Made by a program: the position numbers and the translations under genes. A stretch of 64,000 nt of DNA, from positions 240,124 through 304,123 of the forward strand of contig CAYFOK010000002.1 in the NCBI GenBank assembly GCA_964344685.1, given 5' to 3'. Of the stretch, positions 8,485 through 16,985 are shown piece after piece. This stretch comes from Scalindua sp964344685 (GTDB lineage: Bacteria; Planctomycetota; Brocadiia; Brocadiales; Scalinduaceae). The notes under the pieces were generated by a model. The model did not search any database. It saw only the letters and a list, made by a program, of their open reading frames with translations, and had not been told where the DNA came from. Positions within the stretch are counted from its first letter, which is position 1; each line of letters starts with the position of its first letter.

Positions 8485-9612
8485 CTATTCATCATTATTG
8501 GGCAATTCCAAGATTTTAATAGTTGGCAGTGAGGTTCCTGCTATCTCCTGAAGATCGCCGTGCATGCCTGCAGCATTAGAGATTACTCTTTCCATCTGTT
8601 TTTCCCTTTTGGCCCATATTTTCTGCATTGCACGTCTTTCGGCTTCAAGATCTTCTTTCATCGCAGTAAAAGATTCTACAATTGCCTCCACTCTATTTCT
8701 AAATTCCTGTCCGGTTAGATAATTGTATGCAATTTCCATTTTCTCTTTTTTGCCGATCTGAGTTTCCCTCTCTCTTGTAACCTGAATCAAGACTACCCTC
8801 AAGGCTAAAGCAAGGCTCACTACAGATTGTACGTCTGTTACCCACACACCGGATATCATCCGAAAATGATGAAAGCCCTTTGGTAATGATTCTGATGCAA
8901 GGATTGCCAAGTCAGCTTTTGCTTCACGCTGGTCATCCTTGAGTTTCTGGATCCAGGAATCACTCCAGTTTTTTGTTCGTTTTGTTTCCCATAAGATTTT
9001 TCCGCAAATTCTTCCGGATTGGGTTTTTACTGTTTGTATAATATCGCCACCTTTTACTCCTTTGGCAACCGGTTCGATATCATCAAATGGGAATTCTTCT
9101 TTCAACGATTCTTCCAGTTCCAGCTCCAGCACCTCACCCTGCATTTGCTGAGAACCCTGTTCGGCCTTTCTCTTGAGTTCTCCAATCTGCATTTTCATAT
9201 CTTCAAGTTGCTTATCTTTCTCAGCTTCCTTCAATCGGTGTGTCTCTTCGAATTCCTTCGAAGCTTTTTCAATTATTTTCTGGCGCTCGGCATCAATTTT
9301 ACGGCTAAGTTCCAACTCTAATTTCTCTTCTTTTTCCTCCAGTTCCCGCTGTCTCTTTCGAAGCTCAAGTTCCTGTTTTTGAGCCTCTTTCAGGTTTTTG
9401 GCTTTTTCTTCCAGTTGTTCATTTAAATCAGAGATCTTGAGGTTTAATGAATCCTGGACCTCTTTCCTTGCTTTCTCTTCAATAGACTTCTTAGTCCTTC
9501 CGATCTCATTTTCGTATTGCTGCTTCAGCCTTATTTCAATATCATGTGAGATGGCTTCGGACAATTCAATTACTGCACCACAATCCGGGCACTTAATAGT
9601 CTCTTTAGTCAT
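8485..9612 (-). CDS. DUF2130 protein: zinc ribbon, long coiled coil and nuclease-like domain
   Basis: This is a 375-residue member of the DUF2130 family. It opens with a single zinc-ribbon-like CPDCGAVIELSEA pair, then has a strongly charged coiled coil at about residues 30-150 (E/K/R/Q-rich, almost no Pro or Gly). The conserved C-terminal domain contains GKILWETKRTKNWSDSWI and AKADLAILASESLPKG. The E-x-K within LWETKR preceded by acidic residues resembles a PD-(D/E)XK nuclease core, as noted for this family, but activity is not established. It stands alone on the minus strand, downstream of a 240-bp intergenic stretch. The biological role is unknown. Confidence 0.85.
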   Translation of the reverse strand: MTKETIKCPDCGAVIELSEAISHDIEIRLKQQYENEIGRTKKSIEEKARKEVQDSLNLKISDLNEQLEEKAKNLKEAQKQELELRKRQRELEEKEEKLELELSRKIDAERQKIIEKASKEFEETHRLKEAEKDKQLEDMKMQIGELKRKAEQGSQQMQGEVLELELEESLKEEFPFDDIEPVAKGVKGGDIIQTVKTQSGRICGKILWETKRTKNWSDSWIQKLKDDQREAKADLAILASESLPKGFHHFRMISGVWVTDVQSVVSLALALRVVLIQVTRERETQIGKKEKMEIAYNYLTGQEFRNRVEAIVESFTAMKEDLEAERRAMQKIWAKREKQMERVISNAAGMHGDLQEIAGTSLPTIKILELPNNDE

Positions 9613-9853
9613 AAGAACCCCTTTGTTTATATATCTACATTAATTTTTTTCTGCTCTCAATAGTAGATGTATACATTATCAACTTATACACACAGTGTAA
9701 ACACAAATAGTGTTGTCATAATGTTGTCTTGTCTTGGCATCTTGAAACAAAAGATAAGTTTTAGAAAAGATTGTTCAGGCCTGTGTAGTGAATTAAGTAT
9801 AATTTTTACTGCCAGTCTATACGACCGTTATCAATCATTGATAATATAAGAGA

Positions 9854-11422
9854 CTACTGTTTATCCGGTGTGATTAAATTATTACTGGTCATTTCTACCG
9901 GTTTTTCTATGCTTAATAGATGTAAGATTGTAGGTGCGATGTCAGAAAGGGTGCCTCGTTCAATTAATTTTATGTTTTCGTGGTCTTCGGCAACATAAAA
10001 AAATTCTACAGGATTCTTTGTGTGAGATGTCTTCGGTATGCCTGTTTTGTAATCCATCATTTCTTCCGCATTTCCGTGGTCGGCAGTTATCAGGGCTATT
10101 TTACTTTTTGACAGAATTGCTTCTACCAAGGTACCGACACATTCATCTACCACCTCTACCGCTTTTATTGCCGCTGCGTAATTACCGGTATGACCAACCA
10201 TATCACAATTTGCAAGGTTTATGATCATAAGGCTGAATTCATTTGAATTAATTCTTTTAACGGCTTCGTCTGTGACCTCATATGCATTCATTTCAGGATG
10301 ATCAGCAAAGGTGGCTGGATCGAAAGATCCCTTAATCTCTATCTGTTCTTCTCCTGAAAATGGTTTAGTGCGTTTGCCGTTAACAAAGGATGTTACATGA
10401 CTGTACTTCTGTGTTTCAGATATGCGAATCTGCTTCAATCCTCTTTGGCTAAGGATTTGGCTGAGCAGGTTATCCATGCCACCACTATCATCCATTGGTT
10501 CAAGGATATTAAAGGGAAATGTGTCATAATACCTGGTAAGGCCACAATAAACTATATCGAATTTTTTCCATCTTTCGCCCGGATAATCATCTTCAATAAA
10601 TGCCTTTGTTAATTGTATGGCTCTATCCTGTCTGTAGTTGAAGTGTATGACAGAATCTCCATCCTTAATTCCTTCGTAATCCCCAATTATCAGTGGAGGG
10701 ATATATTCATCAAACATATCCTTATCATTTGGAGTTTTTGTTTTGTAGATTTCCAGTATCGTATTTTCAAGATCTTCTTCACTTCCTATCCTTTTTCCTT
10801 GTCCTTTTGTAATAGCATCGTATGCAGTTGTTGTCAATGGCCACTCTTTGCCGCGGTCCATAGCGTAGTATCTGCCCATAAGGGTGGCTATTTTACCTAT
10901 AGCAAGCTCTTCTATTTTTTCTTTCAGAATGAGGAGATAGCTTAGGACACTTTTTGGTGCAGAATCTCTCCCGTCCGCAAAGAAATGGATGTATAGTCTT
11001 TTGACACCCCGCTCCTTCGCATATTTCATGATCGCAAAAAGATGGTCCTGGTGAGCATGTACACCTTCATCCTGGACGAGGCCCATTAGATGAAGTGATG
11101 AATTATTATCAATGACATTTTTAATAGCCTTCTGAAAGATAGTGCTTTTAAAGAAAGAACCGTCCTGGATATCATTAGATATCTTGGTAATTTCCTGTTC
11201 AACTATCCTGCCTGCGCCAATGTTAAGGTGGCCTACTTCGGAAGAGCCCTGATAACCTTCAGGTAGGCCAACTGACCTGCCGGATGCTTCCAGTATAGTG
11301 TTTGGGTATTTTTTCAGGAGGGAATCTGTATTTGGCGTATTCGCATTTTTTACTGCGTTATAATCCGGGTTCCAGTTTATGCCCCAGCCGTCTCTGATTA
11401 TTAGTACAATGGATTTCTGCAT
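9854..11422 (-). CDS. gpmI: 2,3-bisphosphoglycerate-independent phosphoglycerate mutase
   Basis: This enzyme interconverts 3- and 2-phosphoglycerate in glycolysis/gluconeogenesis with two Mn2+ ions. The 522 residues hold the alkaline-phosphatase-fold signature: first metal Asp in LIIRDGWG, catalytic Ser in QGSSEVGHLNIGAGR (Ser61), FADGRDSAPKS, and late metal ligands in ITADHGNAEEM and TSHTKNPVEF. I start at the ATG of MQKSIVLII (11422); the longer frame to 11482 would overlap the upstream gene and adds 20 residues not typical of the family. It follows the korDABC genes by 31 bp and is likely the last gene of that operon, which suggests coupling to carbon assimilation toward PEP. Confidence 0.96.
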   Translation of the reverse strand: MQKSIVLIIRDGWGINWNPDYNAVKNANTPNTDSLLKKYPNTILEASGRSVGLPEGYQGSSEVGHLNIGAGRIVEQEITKISNDIQDGSFFKSTIFQKAIKNVIDNNSSLHLMGLVQDEGVHAHQDHLFAIMKYAKERGVKRLYIHFFADGRDSAPKSVLSYLLILKEKIEELAIGKIATLMGRYYAMDRGKEWPLTTTAYDAITKGQGKRIGSEEDLENTILEIYKTKTPNDKDMFDEYIPPLIIGDYEGIKDGDSVIHFNYRQDRAIQLTKAFIEDDYPGERWKKFDIVYCGLTRYYDTFPFNILEPMDDSGGMDNLLSQILSQRGLKQIRISETQKYSHVTSFVNGKRTKPFSGEEQIEIKGSFDPATFADHPEMNAYEVTDEAVKRINSNEFSLMIINLANCDMVGHTGNYAAAIKAVEVVDECVGTLVEAILSKSKIALITADHGNAEEMMDYKTGIPKTSHTKNPVEFFYVAEDHENIKLIERGTLSDIAPTILHLLSIEKPVEMTSNNLITPDKQ

Positions 11423-11453
11423 ACAAAGTGAGTTAAAGTGTCTAAAGTTTGGC

Positions 11454-12458
11454 TTATTTATTATCCTGGTATGTATAGCCAAATTTTACTGCACGTGTGT
11501 TTTCTTCTAGGAACCTTGATTGAAATTCTGACTCAAAATCTACTTTTTCGATTTTAATACCGATAATGCTGAGCAATCTTCCCAGTGCAATCATGTTCAC
11601 AAATACAGGGCTATGGAACTGGTCCATAGCAATTTTAGTGAACGGCATTACGTCCGGTATAGGGTGGATAAGATCGCTGTCATATGCATCTGCTTCAACG
11701 ATTAATTCTTTTGCGTTAATTACTCCCTTCTTGCTTTTTGATAAGCAGACACCAATGTCAGCTTTTTCGAAGAATGGGGATTCTATCTTTTCGTCAGAAT
11801 AGATCAATTCGGCAGTTATTTCTCCTCCGCGTACTGCCGCACCGTAAATAATATTAAGGGACACTTCTTTTCCCAGTTTGGCGAGTATGTTGCCCAGGGT
11901 ATGTGCCATAAGTTTTATGCCCTGACCCGCTTCACCTGCAAGAACTATTTTCTTTGCTATTTTCTTTAATGGAACCGGCGCCAGCATTTTTTCCATTAAA
12001 ATTATGTCGATACCGAAAAACTGTTCATCAATGAATGATTTCTCTTCAAAATCAAAACTTTTAAACATTTTGTATGCACCTTTTGCTTCCGGGTAAACAA
12101 ATACTCTAGCTTCGTGACATGATTTTCTTATGAATTGCTTAATCGTTTTATCCAGGAGCAGTTTTGCGTATCCTTTTTTTCTATATTCCGGCTTGACTCC
12201 TGCCCAATGGATATTTCCAATGCCGTCAGAAACCAGGGCAAACATAAAGCTGATAATTTCATCACCCAGCTTGCCTATCAGATAGACGCTTTCTTTATCA
12301 TCAAGTTGTTTCTTGACTTTACTGACAGGGTGGGTTGCTTTGTAGTGTGAGCGTTCAACTTTAGAGCTGTCTGCGTGCAATTCGTCAACTATTGATCTGA
12401 AAAGTTTAATTGTGTCCTTAACTTCGTGCTCTTCAAGTTTTTTAATTTCGTATTTCAT
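11454..12458 (-). CDS. korC: GNAT acetyltransferase domain fused to 2-oxoacid:ferredoxin oxidoreductase gamma subunit
   Basis: Two domains are fused in 334 residues. Residues 1-157 are a GNAT N-acetyltransferase, with GNIHWAGVKPEYRKKGYAKLLL matching the acetyl-CoA-binding V-x-P-x-x-R/Q-x-x-G-x-A/G loop. Residues 165-334 are the gamma subunit of a pyruvate/2-oxoglutarate:ferredoxin oxidoreductase (VLAGEAGQGIKLMAHTLG, IYGAAVRGGEITAE). The start codon overlaps the korB stop by 4 bp. Gamma subunits of this type normally stand alone at about 180 residues. The acetyltransferase may act on a small molecule or on Lys residues; its role in a Kor complex is unknown. Confidence 0.88.
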   Translation of the reverse strand: MKYEIKKLEEHEVKDTIKLFRSIVDELHADSSKVERSHYKATHPVSKVKKQLDDKESVYLIGKLGDEIISFMFALVSDGIGNIHWAGVKPEYRKKGYAKLLLDKTIKQFIRKSCHEARVFVYPEAKGAYKMFKSFDFEEKSFIDEQFFGIDIILMEKMLAPVPLKKIAKKIVLAGEAGQGIKLMAHTLGNILAKLGKEVSLNIIYGAAVRGGEITAELIYSDEKIESPFFEKADIGVCLSKSKKGVINAKELIVEADAYDSDLIHPIPDVMPFTKIAMDQFHSPVFVNMIALGRLLSIIGIKIEKVDFESEFQSRFLEENTRAVKFGYTYQDNK

Positions 12459-13192
12459 CTTATTATTCCAATTTCATTGTGGTCTAATGCATCTGTGTTG
12501 TTATTGATCTTGTAGTTTTCCTTGTATGACATCATCATTTCATAAGAGTTTTTGAAACCACGTCTGCGACCGTCGTTTGTAATGCATTGGCTTTTTATCT
12601 CGACAAATGAAAATCCTTTATGCTGTAACGCCTCAAAAACACACTTCATAGCATGATTAAAATGGAATGTTGTAGAACGGGCGTAAAAGCAGTTGTGTGC
12701 AGTAATTAATGCCTGAACGTTAATCGGCGAATCCTCATTTCCCTTTGGAGTTGTCAGTGTTTTAGAACTTACTTCTGTAGTAGGAGAACATTGCCCGCCT
12801 GTCATACCATATATTGCATTTGAAATGCATATTACAGTGATGTCCGTGTTTCTCCTGGATGCATGCAATAAATGATTTCCTCCTATTCCAAAAAGATCTC
12901 CATCACCACTTATAACCATTACATTTAATTCTTCATTTGCCAGCTTGATCCCTTCGGCAACCGGAAGGGCTCTCCCGTGTACAGTATGTACTGAATCAAG
13001 ATCAAAGAACCCTGCACTTCTTCCAGAGCAGCCGATACCGGAAACCATAACGGTGCCTTTTTGCTGGAAATTCAGTTTTTCCATGGCCAGGCAGGCAACC
13101 TTGAGAACAATGCCGTTACCACATCCGGGGCACCACTGTGTTGGCAATCTCTCCTGTTTCAGATAATTTAGATAAGTTAATTCTTTAGTCAT
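12455..13192 (-). CDS. korB: 2-oxoglutarate (2-oxoacid):ferredoxin oxidoreductase beta subunit
   Basis: This is the thiamine-diphosphate-binding subunit of the ferredoxin-dependent 2-oxoacid oxidoreductase. The 245 residues contain the cluster/TPP motif WCPGCGNG, then GIGCSGRSAG, HGRALPVAEGIKLA and the TPP motif SGDGDLFGIGGNHLLHA ... NAIYGMTGGQ. It overlaps korA by 4 bp upstream and korC by 4 bp downstream, so the three are translationally coupled. With sucCD in the same operon, 2-oxoglutarate/succinyl-CoA is the likely substrate pair, though paralogues act on pyruvate or branched oxoacids. Direction (oxidative or reductive) cannot be read from sequence. Confidence 0.93.
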   Translation of the reverse strand: MTKELTYLNYLKQERLPTQWCPGCGNGIVLKVACLAMEKLNFQQKGTVMVSGIGCSGRSAGFFDLDSVHTVHGRALPVAEGIKLANEELNVMVISGDGDLFGIGGNHLLHASRRNTDITVICISNAIYGMTGGQCSPTTEVSSKTLTTPKGNEDSPINVQALITAHNCFYARSTTFHFNHAMKCVFEALQHKGFSFVEIKSQCITNDGRRRGFKNSYEMMMSYKENYKINNNTDALDHNEIGIIR

Positions 13193-14208
13193 TTTTTCTT
13201 TTTAATTCTCCTCAGTTTAGACGCAATATCATTTAAATCAATCTTACCACCAAGGATTGGTAGATGCTTGACTTCTCGATGTAGCACTCTTTCAATCTCA
13301 TTCGCGTATTGTCCTGTATTCATTTCCATTACGACAATCTCTTTATATTTTTTTGCTATATCTTTGATTTTTTCCAATATTGGAAAAATCCTTACCGGTC
13401 TGAAAATTGAGTAATCGTCTTTGAAATCGTACGCAACTCTTGACATTGCACCATATGCAATCAAGAGGATGTCGGAATCTTTGTTTTCGATATATTCGTA
13501 ATCATTATATTTTTTGGATACTTTTTTCTGCTTTGCTTCCAGGCGTTTTATTAATTTCTTATGTATCTCAGAATCAGATGTGGCCGGTTTTGAATCTGCA
13601 TGGGTAAGTCCTGTGAAGTGCCTATTGGATGTTCCCAATGGGGCCAAAGTTCTTTTCGATACAGGATATTCAGTTTCTTCAATTGTTTCGTAGAGGTGTC
13701 CCACATAACTGTCACTTAAAAGGATTACAGGACTAAGAGATTCTTCGGCAGCATTAAAAGCATTAAAAGTAAACTCATAAAGCTCTGCTACAGAGTTTGG
13801 ATAAAAAACTATGGGGAAGTAGTCACCATGACTGCCATGTTTGCATTGTAGTATATCACCCTGTGCAGGAAATGTCGGCATGCCTGTACTGGGACCAACA
13901 CGTTGTACATTTACAATGACGAGAGGAACTTCCATCATATGGGCAAGGCCTATGCTTTCCTGCATAAGTGAGAATCCAGGACCCGATGTCGCCGTCATGG
14001 ATTTTGCACCAGCCAGAGACGAACCAATAATCGCATTGATAGAGGCAATTTCATCTTCCATCTGCAAAACTTTTACTGTTTTCTTGTTAACCAGTTCGTG
14101 CAATATTTCTGATGCCGGGGTAATTGGATATCCCGCATAAAAATTTAAACCTGCTTTTATGGCAGCCTGTGCAATTGCCTGGTTACCCTGTAAGAGTCTT
14201 TTTGTCAT
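13189..14208 (-). CDS. korA: 2-oxoglutarate (2-oxoacid):ferredoxin oxidoreductase alpha subunit
   Basis: The 339-residue alpha subunit carries the pyrimidine-side TPP and substrate-binding domains. It begins GNQAIAQAAIKAGLNFYAGYPITPASEI, the family signature, with MEDEIASINAIIGSSLAGAKSMTATSGPG next. It has no fused gamma domain, which here is supplied by korC. Start and stop overlap korD and korB by 4 bp each. Partner and pathway are as for korB. The Lys/Arg-rich end (RRIKKKK) is unremarkable for this AT-rich genome. Confidence 0.93.
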   Translation of the reverse strand: MTKRLLQGNQAIAQAAIKAGLNFYAGYPITPASEILHELVNKKTVKVLQMEDEIASINAIIGSSLAGAKSMTATSGPGFSLMQESIGLAHMMEVPLVIVNVQRVGPSTGMPTFPAQGDILQCKHGSHGDYFPIVFYPNSVAELYEFTFNAFNAAEESLSPVILLSDSYVGHLYETIEETEYPVSKRTLAPLGTSNRHFTGLTHADSKPATSDSEIHKKLIKRLEAKQKKVSKKYNDYEYIENKDSDILLIAYGAMSRVAYDFKDDYSIFRPVRIFPILEKIKDIAKKYKEIVVMEMNTGQYANEIERVLHREVKHLPILGGKIDLNDIASKLRRIKKKK

Positions 14209-14399
14209 TTTTTAATATCTATAATTAGCGCCATGTCAGGACAATATCTTTCACATTGTAGACACGCAATGCATTTACCAAACTCTTTGAGTTTCCTGTT
14301 TTCTATTATATAATTTTGTACAGGGCATACATTAACGCATATACCGCATACTTTGCATCGTTTGTGATTTATGTTAACAATTCCCTGTTTCTTCGCCAT
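14205..14399 (-). CDS. korD: 2[4Fe-4S] ferredoxin-like delta subunit of the Kor complex
   Basis: This 64-residue protein has two cluster-binding motifs, CKVCGICVNVCP and CIACLQCERYCP, each C-x2-C-x2-C-x3-C-P. It carries electrons from the TPP site to free ferredoxin. It is the first gene of the overlapping set and overlaps korA by 4 bp. The ATG has no strong Shine-Dalgarno, and the 117-bp gap to sucD holds no obvious terminator, so it may be read from the sucCD promoter. Confidence 0.93.
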   Translation of the reverse strand: MAKKQGIVNINHKRCKVCGICVNVCPVQNYIIENRKLKEFGKCIACLQCERYCPDMALIIDIKK

Positions 14400-14516
14400 T
14401 GGTTAGGATATATAAATAAGGTATTCGGATTCAAGTTTGTTTTTATCAATCATTGTGGGATGAGGTTTTCGGCTTTACTCCACCCTGTATTGCTATTTAA
14501 GAAGATATATTTCTGT

Positions 14517-15386
14517 TCAGCTTATTATCTTCTGTACCGCGTCTCCTATATCTGCCGGACTGTCAACAACAGTGACACCGGCATTTCGTAAACAAGATAC
14601 TTTTTCAGCAACAGTACCTTTTCCTCCGGCAATAATAGCCCCAGCATGACCCATCCTTCGCCCCTTCGGGGCTGTCAGGCCAGCTATAAAGCTTATCACT
14701 GGTTTGGTTACTTCCTGTTTAATAAATTCTGCAGCTTCTTCCTCCGCACTGCCGCCAATTTCACCAATCATGACAATTGCTTCTGTGTCATCATCTTCCT
14801 GAAACAATTTCAATGCATCTATAAATGTTGTTCCAATGACCGGGTCTCCGCCTATTCCAATACAGGTTGACTGACCGATATCTCTTTGTGTCAGCTGCCA
14901 AACTGCTTCATAGGTCAGTGTTCCGCTTCTTGAAACAACACCGACGGTACCTTGTTTATGAATGTAACCCGGCATAATTCCGATCTTCGATTCTCCAGGA
15001 GAAATAATTCCCGGACAGTTAGGTCCTATCAGACGAGATGTTTGTGTATTGAGATACGCCTTAACTTTCAACATGTCAATAGTGGGAATTCCTTCTGTTA
15101 TGCATATAATTAATTTAATATCCGCATCTGCTGCTTCAATAATAGCATCTGCTGCAAAGGGAGCCGGTACATAAATTATAGATGTGTCACATTCTGTTTT
15201 CTCTACAGCCTCTCTCATAGAATCAAAGACCGGAATATCAAAAACCTGAGAACCTCCTTTTCCGGGAGTAACGCCTGCAAGGATCTTTGTTCCATATTCC
15301 AGCATATGCTCAGTATGAAACTTTCCTGAATGCCCAGTAATTCCCTGGCATATGACTTTTGTGTCTTTATTAATTAAGATACTCAT
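14517..15386 (-). CDS. sucD: Succinyl-CoA synthetase alpha subunit
   Basis: This subunit binds CoA and carries the phosphohistidine of succinyl-CoA synthetase. It has 289 residues, the normal length. It opens SILINKDTKVICQGITG with the Rossmann CoA site, and the active-site His lies in RMGHAGAIIAGGKGTVAEK. PNCPGIISPGE matches the family. It starts 5 bp after sucC and is followed 117 bp later by korD. With Kor it links succinate, succinyl-CoA and 2-oxoglutarate. Confidence 0.97.
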   Translation of the reverse strand: MSILINKDTKVICQGITGHSGKFHTEHMLEYGTKILAGVTPGKGGSQVFDIPVFDSMREAVEKTECDTSIIYVPAPFAADAIIEAADADIKLIICITEGIPTIDMLKVKAYLNTQTSRLIGPNCPGIISPGESKIGIMPGYIHKQGTVGVVSRSGTLTYEAVWQLTQRDIGQSTCIGIGGDPVIGTTFIDALKLFQEDDDTEAIVMIGEIGGSAEEEAAEFIKQEVTKPVISFIAGLTAPKGRRMGHAGAIIAGGKGTVAEKVSCLRNAGVTVVDSPADIGDAVQKIIS

Positions 15387-15391
15387 TTTTT

Positions 15392-16552
15392 CTAAGTTAC
15401 GGCCTTGATTATTTTTTCAGATGCGTCTTTCATGCTGTCAGCAAAGATTATGTTAAGTTTAGAGTCATCTAATATTTTTCTGGCAATACCAACATTTGTG
15501 CCCTCTAATCTGACTACGAGTGGTACCTTAATGTCCACTTTCTTAATGGCATGAATGATTCCCTCTGCGACAATGTCGCACTTCATGATTCCACCAAAAA
15601 TGTTTACCAGTACGCCTGTAACATGAGGGTCTGTAAAGATTATCTCAAAGGCGGTTGTAACTCTTTCAACCGGAGCATCACCTCCCACATCCAGAAAATT
15701 TGCAGGTGAGCCGCCATACAATTTTATAATATCCATCGTAGCCATTGCCAGGCCGGCACCATTCACCAGACAGCCGATATTTCCATCCAGTCCGATGTAG
15801 CTGAGCCCAGCTTCTGAGGCCATATTTTCAGCACTGTTGACATCTGAAAGATTCTTTACTTCCAAAAGATTTTTGTGTCGGAAAAGAGCATTATCATCAA
15901 TGTCCATTTTAATATCCAGAGCCACTATTTCATCGTCAGGTGTCAACACCAGTGGGTTTATTTCAAGAAGAGAGCAGTCATTTTCAACGAATATTTTGAA
16001 GAGGTTTTTGAGCAGGTTGGAAGCTTTCTTTAAAAGAGGGCCTGACAAGCCCAGGTTAATTGCTATCTGACGTGCCTGGAAATTACGAATACCTAATAAT
16101 GGATTGATTTGCTCTTTAAAAATTTTATGCGGTGTTTTTGAAGAGACTTCTTCTATTTCTGTACCACCTTCCGTGCTGCTTATTATGGTAATTTTAGATG
16201 TGCTTCTGTCTATTGAGATAGCCAGGTATAACTCTTTTTTTATGTCAATAGCTTCTGCTACGAGGACTTTGTCTACCTGGATTCCCTTTTCACCGGTCTG
16301 TGCGGTCATTAAACGGGAACCAATAATTTTAGAAGTATATTCCCTTGCCTCCTCTAACGTGTCAACTAATCTTACACCTCCGCCTTTTCCTCTACCGCCT
16401 GCCAGAACTTGTGCCTTTATAACACACCTGTCAACTCCTAACTGATTAAATATTCTTGCTGCCTCCTCCGCATCGGATACCACTTCTCCTTTGGGTACAT
16501 TTATATTATATTTGTGAAGGATTTTTTTTGCCTGATATTCGTAGAGTTTCAA
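15392..16552 (-). CDS. sucC: Succinyl-CoA synthetase beta subunit (ATP-grasp)
   Basis: This is the nucleotide-binding subunit that, with SucD, interconverts succinyl-CoA and succinate with ATP or GTP. The 386 residues start MKLYEYQAKKILHKYNINVPKG, with the ATP-grasp region (CVIKAQVLAGGRGKGGGVRL) and the C-terminal CoA-ligase domain (LDVGGDAPVERV, GVLVNIFGGIMKCD). It is the first gene of the sucC-sucD-korDABC-gpmI operon. The promoter must lie in the 16553-16900 stretch, which holds several palindromes. Confidence 0.97.
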   Translation of the reverse strand: MKLYEYQAKKILHKYNINVPKGEVVSDAEEAARIFNQLGVDRCVIKAQVLAGGRGKGGGVRLVDTLEEAREYTSKIIGSRLMTAQTGEKGIQVDKVLVAEAIDIKKELYLAISIDRSTSKITIISSTEGGTEIEEVSSKTPHKIFKEQINPLLGIRNFQARQIAINLGLSGPLLKKASNLLKNLFKIFVENDCSLLEINPLVLTPDDEIVALDIKMDIDDNALFRHKNLLEVKNLSDVNSAENMASEAGLSYIGLDGNIGCLVNGAGLAMATMDIIKLYGGSPANFLDVGGDAPVERVTTAFEIIFTDPHVTGVLVNIFGGIMKCDIVAEGIIHAIKKVDIKVPLVVRLEGTNVGIARKILDDSKLNIIFADSMKDASEKIIKAVT

Positions 16553-16660
16553 TGATAGTCCTGGGCTATTGAGTTATAAAAACGAGATTACTCCATCCTG
16601 GATTTGTAGTTAGAAACGTAAAGAATTTATAAATAAATTCTACTTTTCACAGAGAAATAT

Positions 16661-16716
16661 GTCAAGGTGAAAGACATACGTGCTAATGCCGTATTAGTGT
16701 CTTTTTTTGCCTTGAC
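16661..16716. repeat. Nested inverted repeat
   Basis: The outer arms GTCAAGG (16661) and CCTTGAC (16710) and inner arms AAAGACA/TGTCTTT and CTAAT/ATTAG nest into one imperfect stem. The inner part ends in a T-run, so on the plus strand the inner stem is weakly terminator-like. Confidence 0.5.
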
Positions 16717-16790
16717 TATAGAGTAAATATGGATAGCATACAGTGCCATGGCACTACTTACTTGTATTATATTTCTACTGAAGGAGGGGT

Positions 16791-16808
16791 AGGTAATAAG
16801 TATTACCT
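16791..16808. promoter_or_regulatory. Operator-like inverted repeat
   Basis: AGGTAATA and TATTACCT form a perfect 8-bp dyad with a 2-bp spacer, about 180 bp upstream of the kinase start and 240 bp upstream of sucC. The size suits a dimeric regulator; the regulator is unknown. Confidence 0.35.
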
Positions 16809-16985
16809 GCTTGCTACTATTTTTTCTTTTATTATTGCTACCCTTAACTTTGAGTGTTGCAAGCAATCTGCATAGTATAATACCAGACTTTGACTAATAA
16901 GAATAAATCTCTAATGTTGACAAAATGGTTAGCTGTATCACCGGATGACTCAGAAACTTGTCAATTAAGGGGAGGGCAGAATGAT

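Larger units (their letters stand above)
16553..16985. other. Divergent intergenic region with three palindromes
   Basis: This 430-bp region lies between sucC (minus) and the histidine kinase (plus). I see no credible gene in it; a 79-codon minus-strand frame is low-complexity. It holds a 56-nt interrupted hairpin (16661-16716), a perfect 14-bp palindrome (16742-16755) and an 8-bp inverted repeat (16791-16808). These are candidate operators for either gene. Confidence 0.5.

Noticed and set aside
9684..9692. Perfect DnaA-box-like TTATACACA in the DUF2130/gpmI gap
   Set aside because: It is a single 9-mer with no cluster of boxes, no dnaA/dnaN neighbours and no AT-rich unwinding array, so an origin is not supported.
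16650..16656. Possible fifth copy of the 73-bp repeat ('cacagaga' near 16650; 'attctctgtgg' near 28320)
   Set aside because: Each matches only one arm for 8-10 bp; the core and the other arm are absent.
16627..16866. 79-codon minus-strand open frame upstream of sucC
   Set aside because: It has low complexity, no ribosome site, and overlaps the palindromes that are better explained as regulatory DNA.
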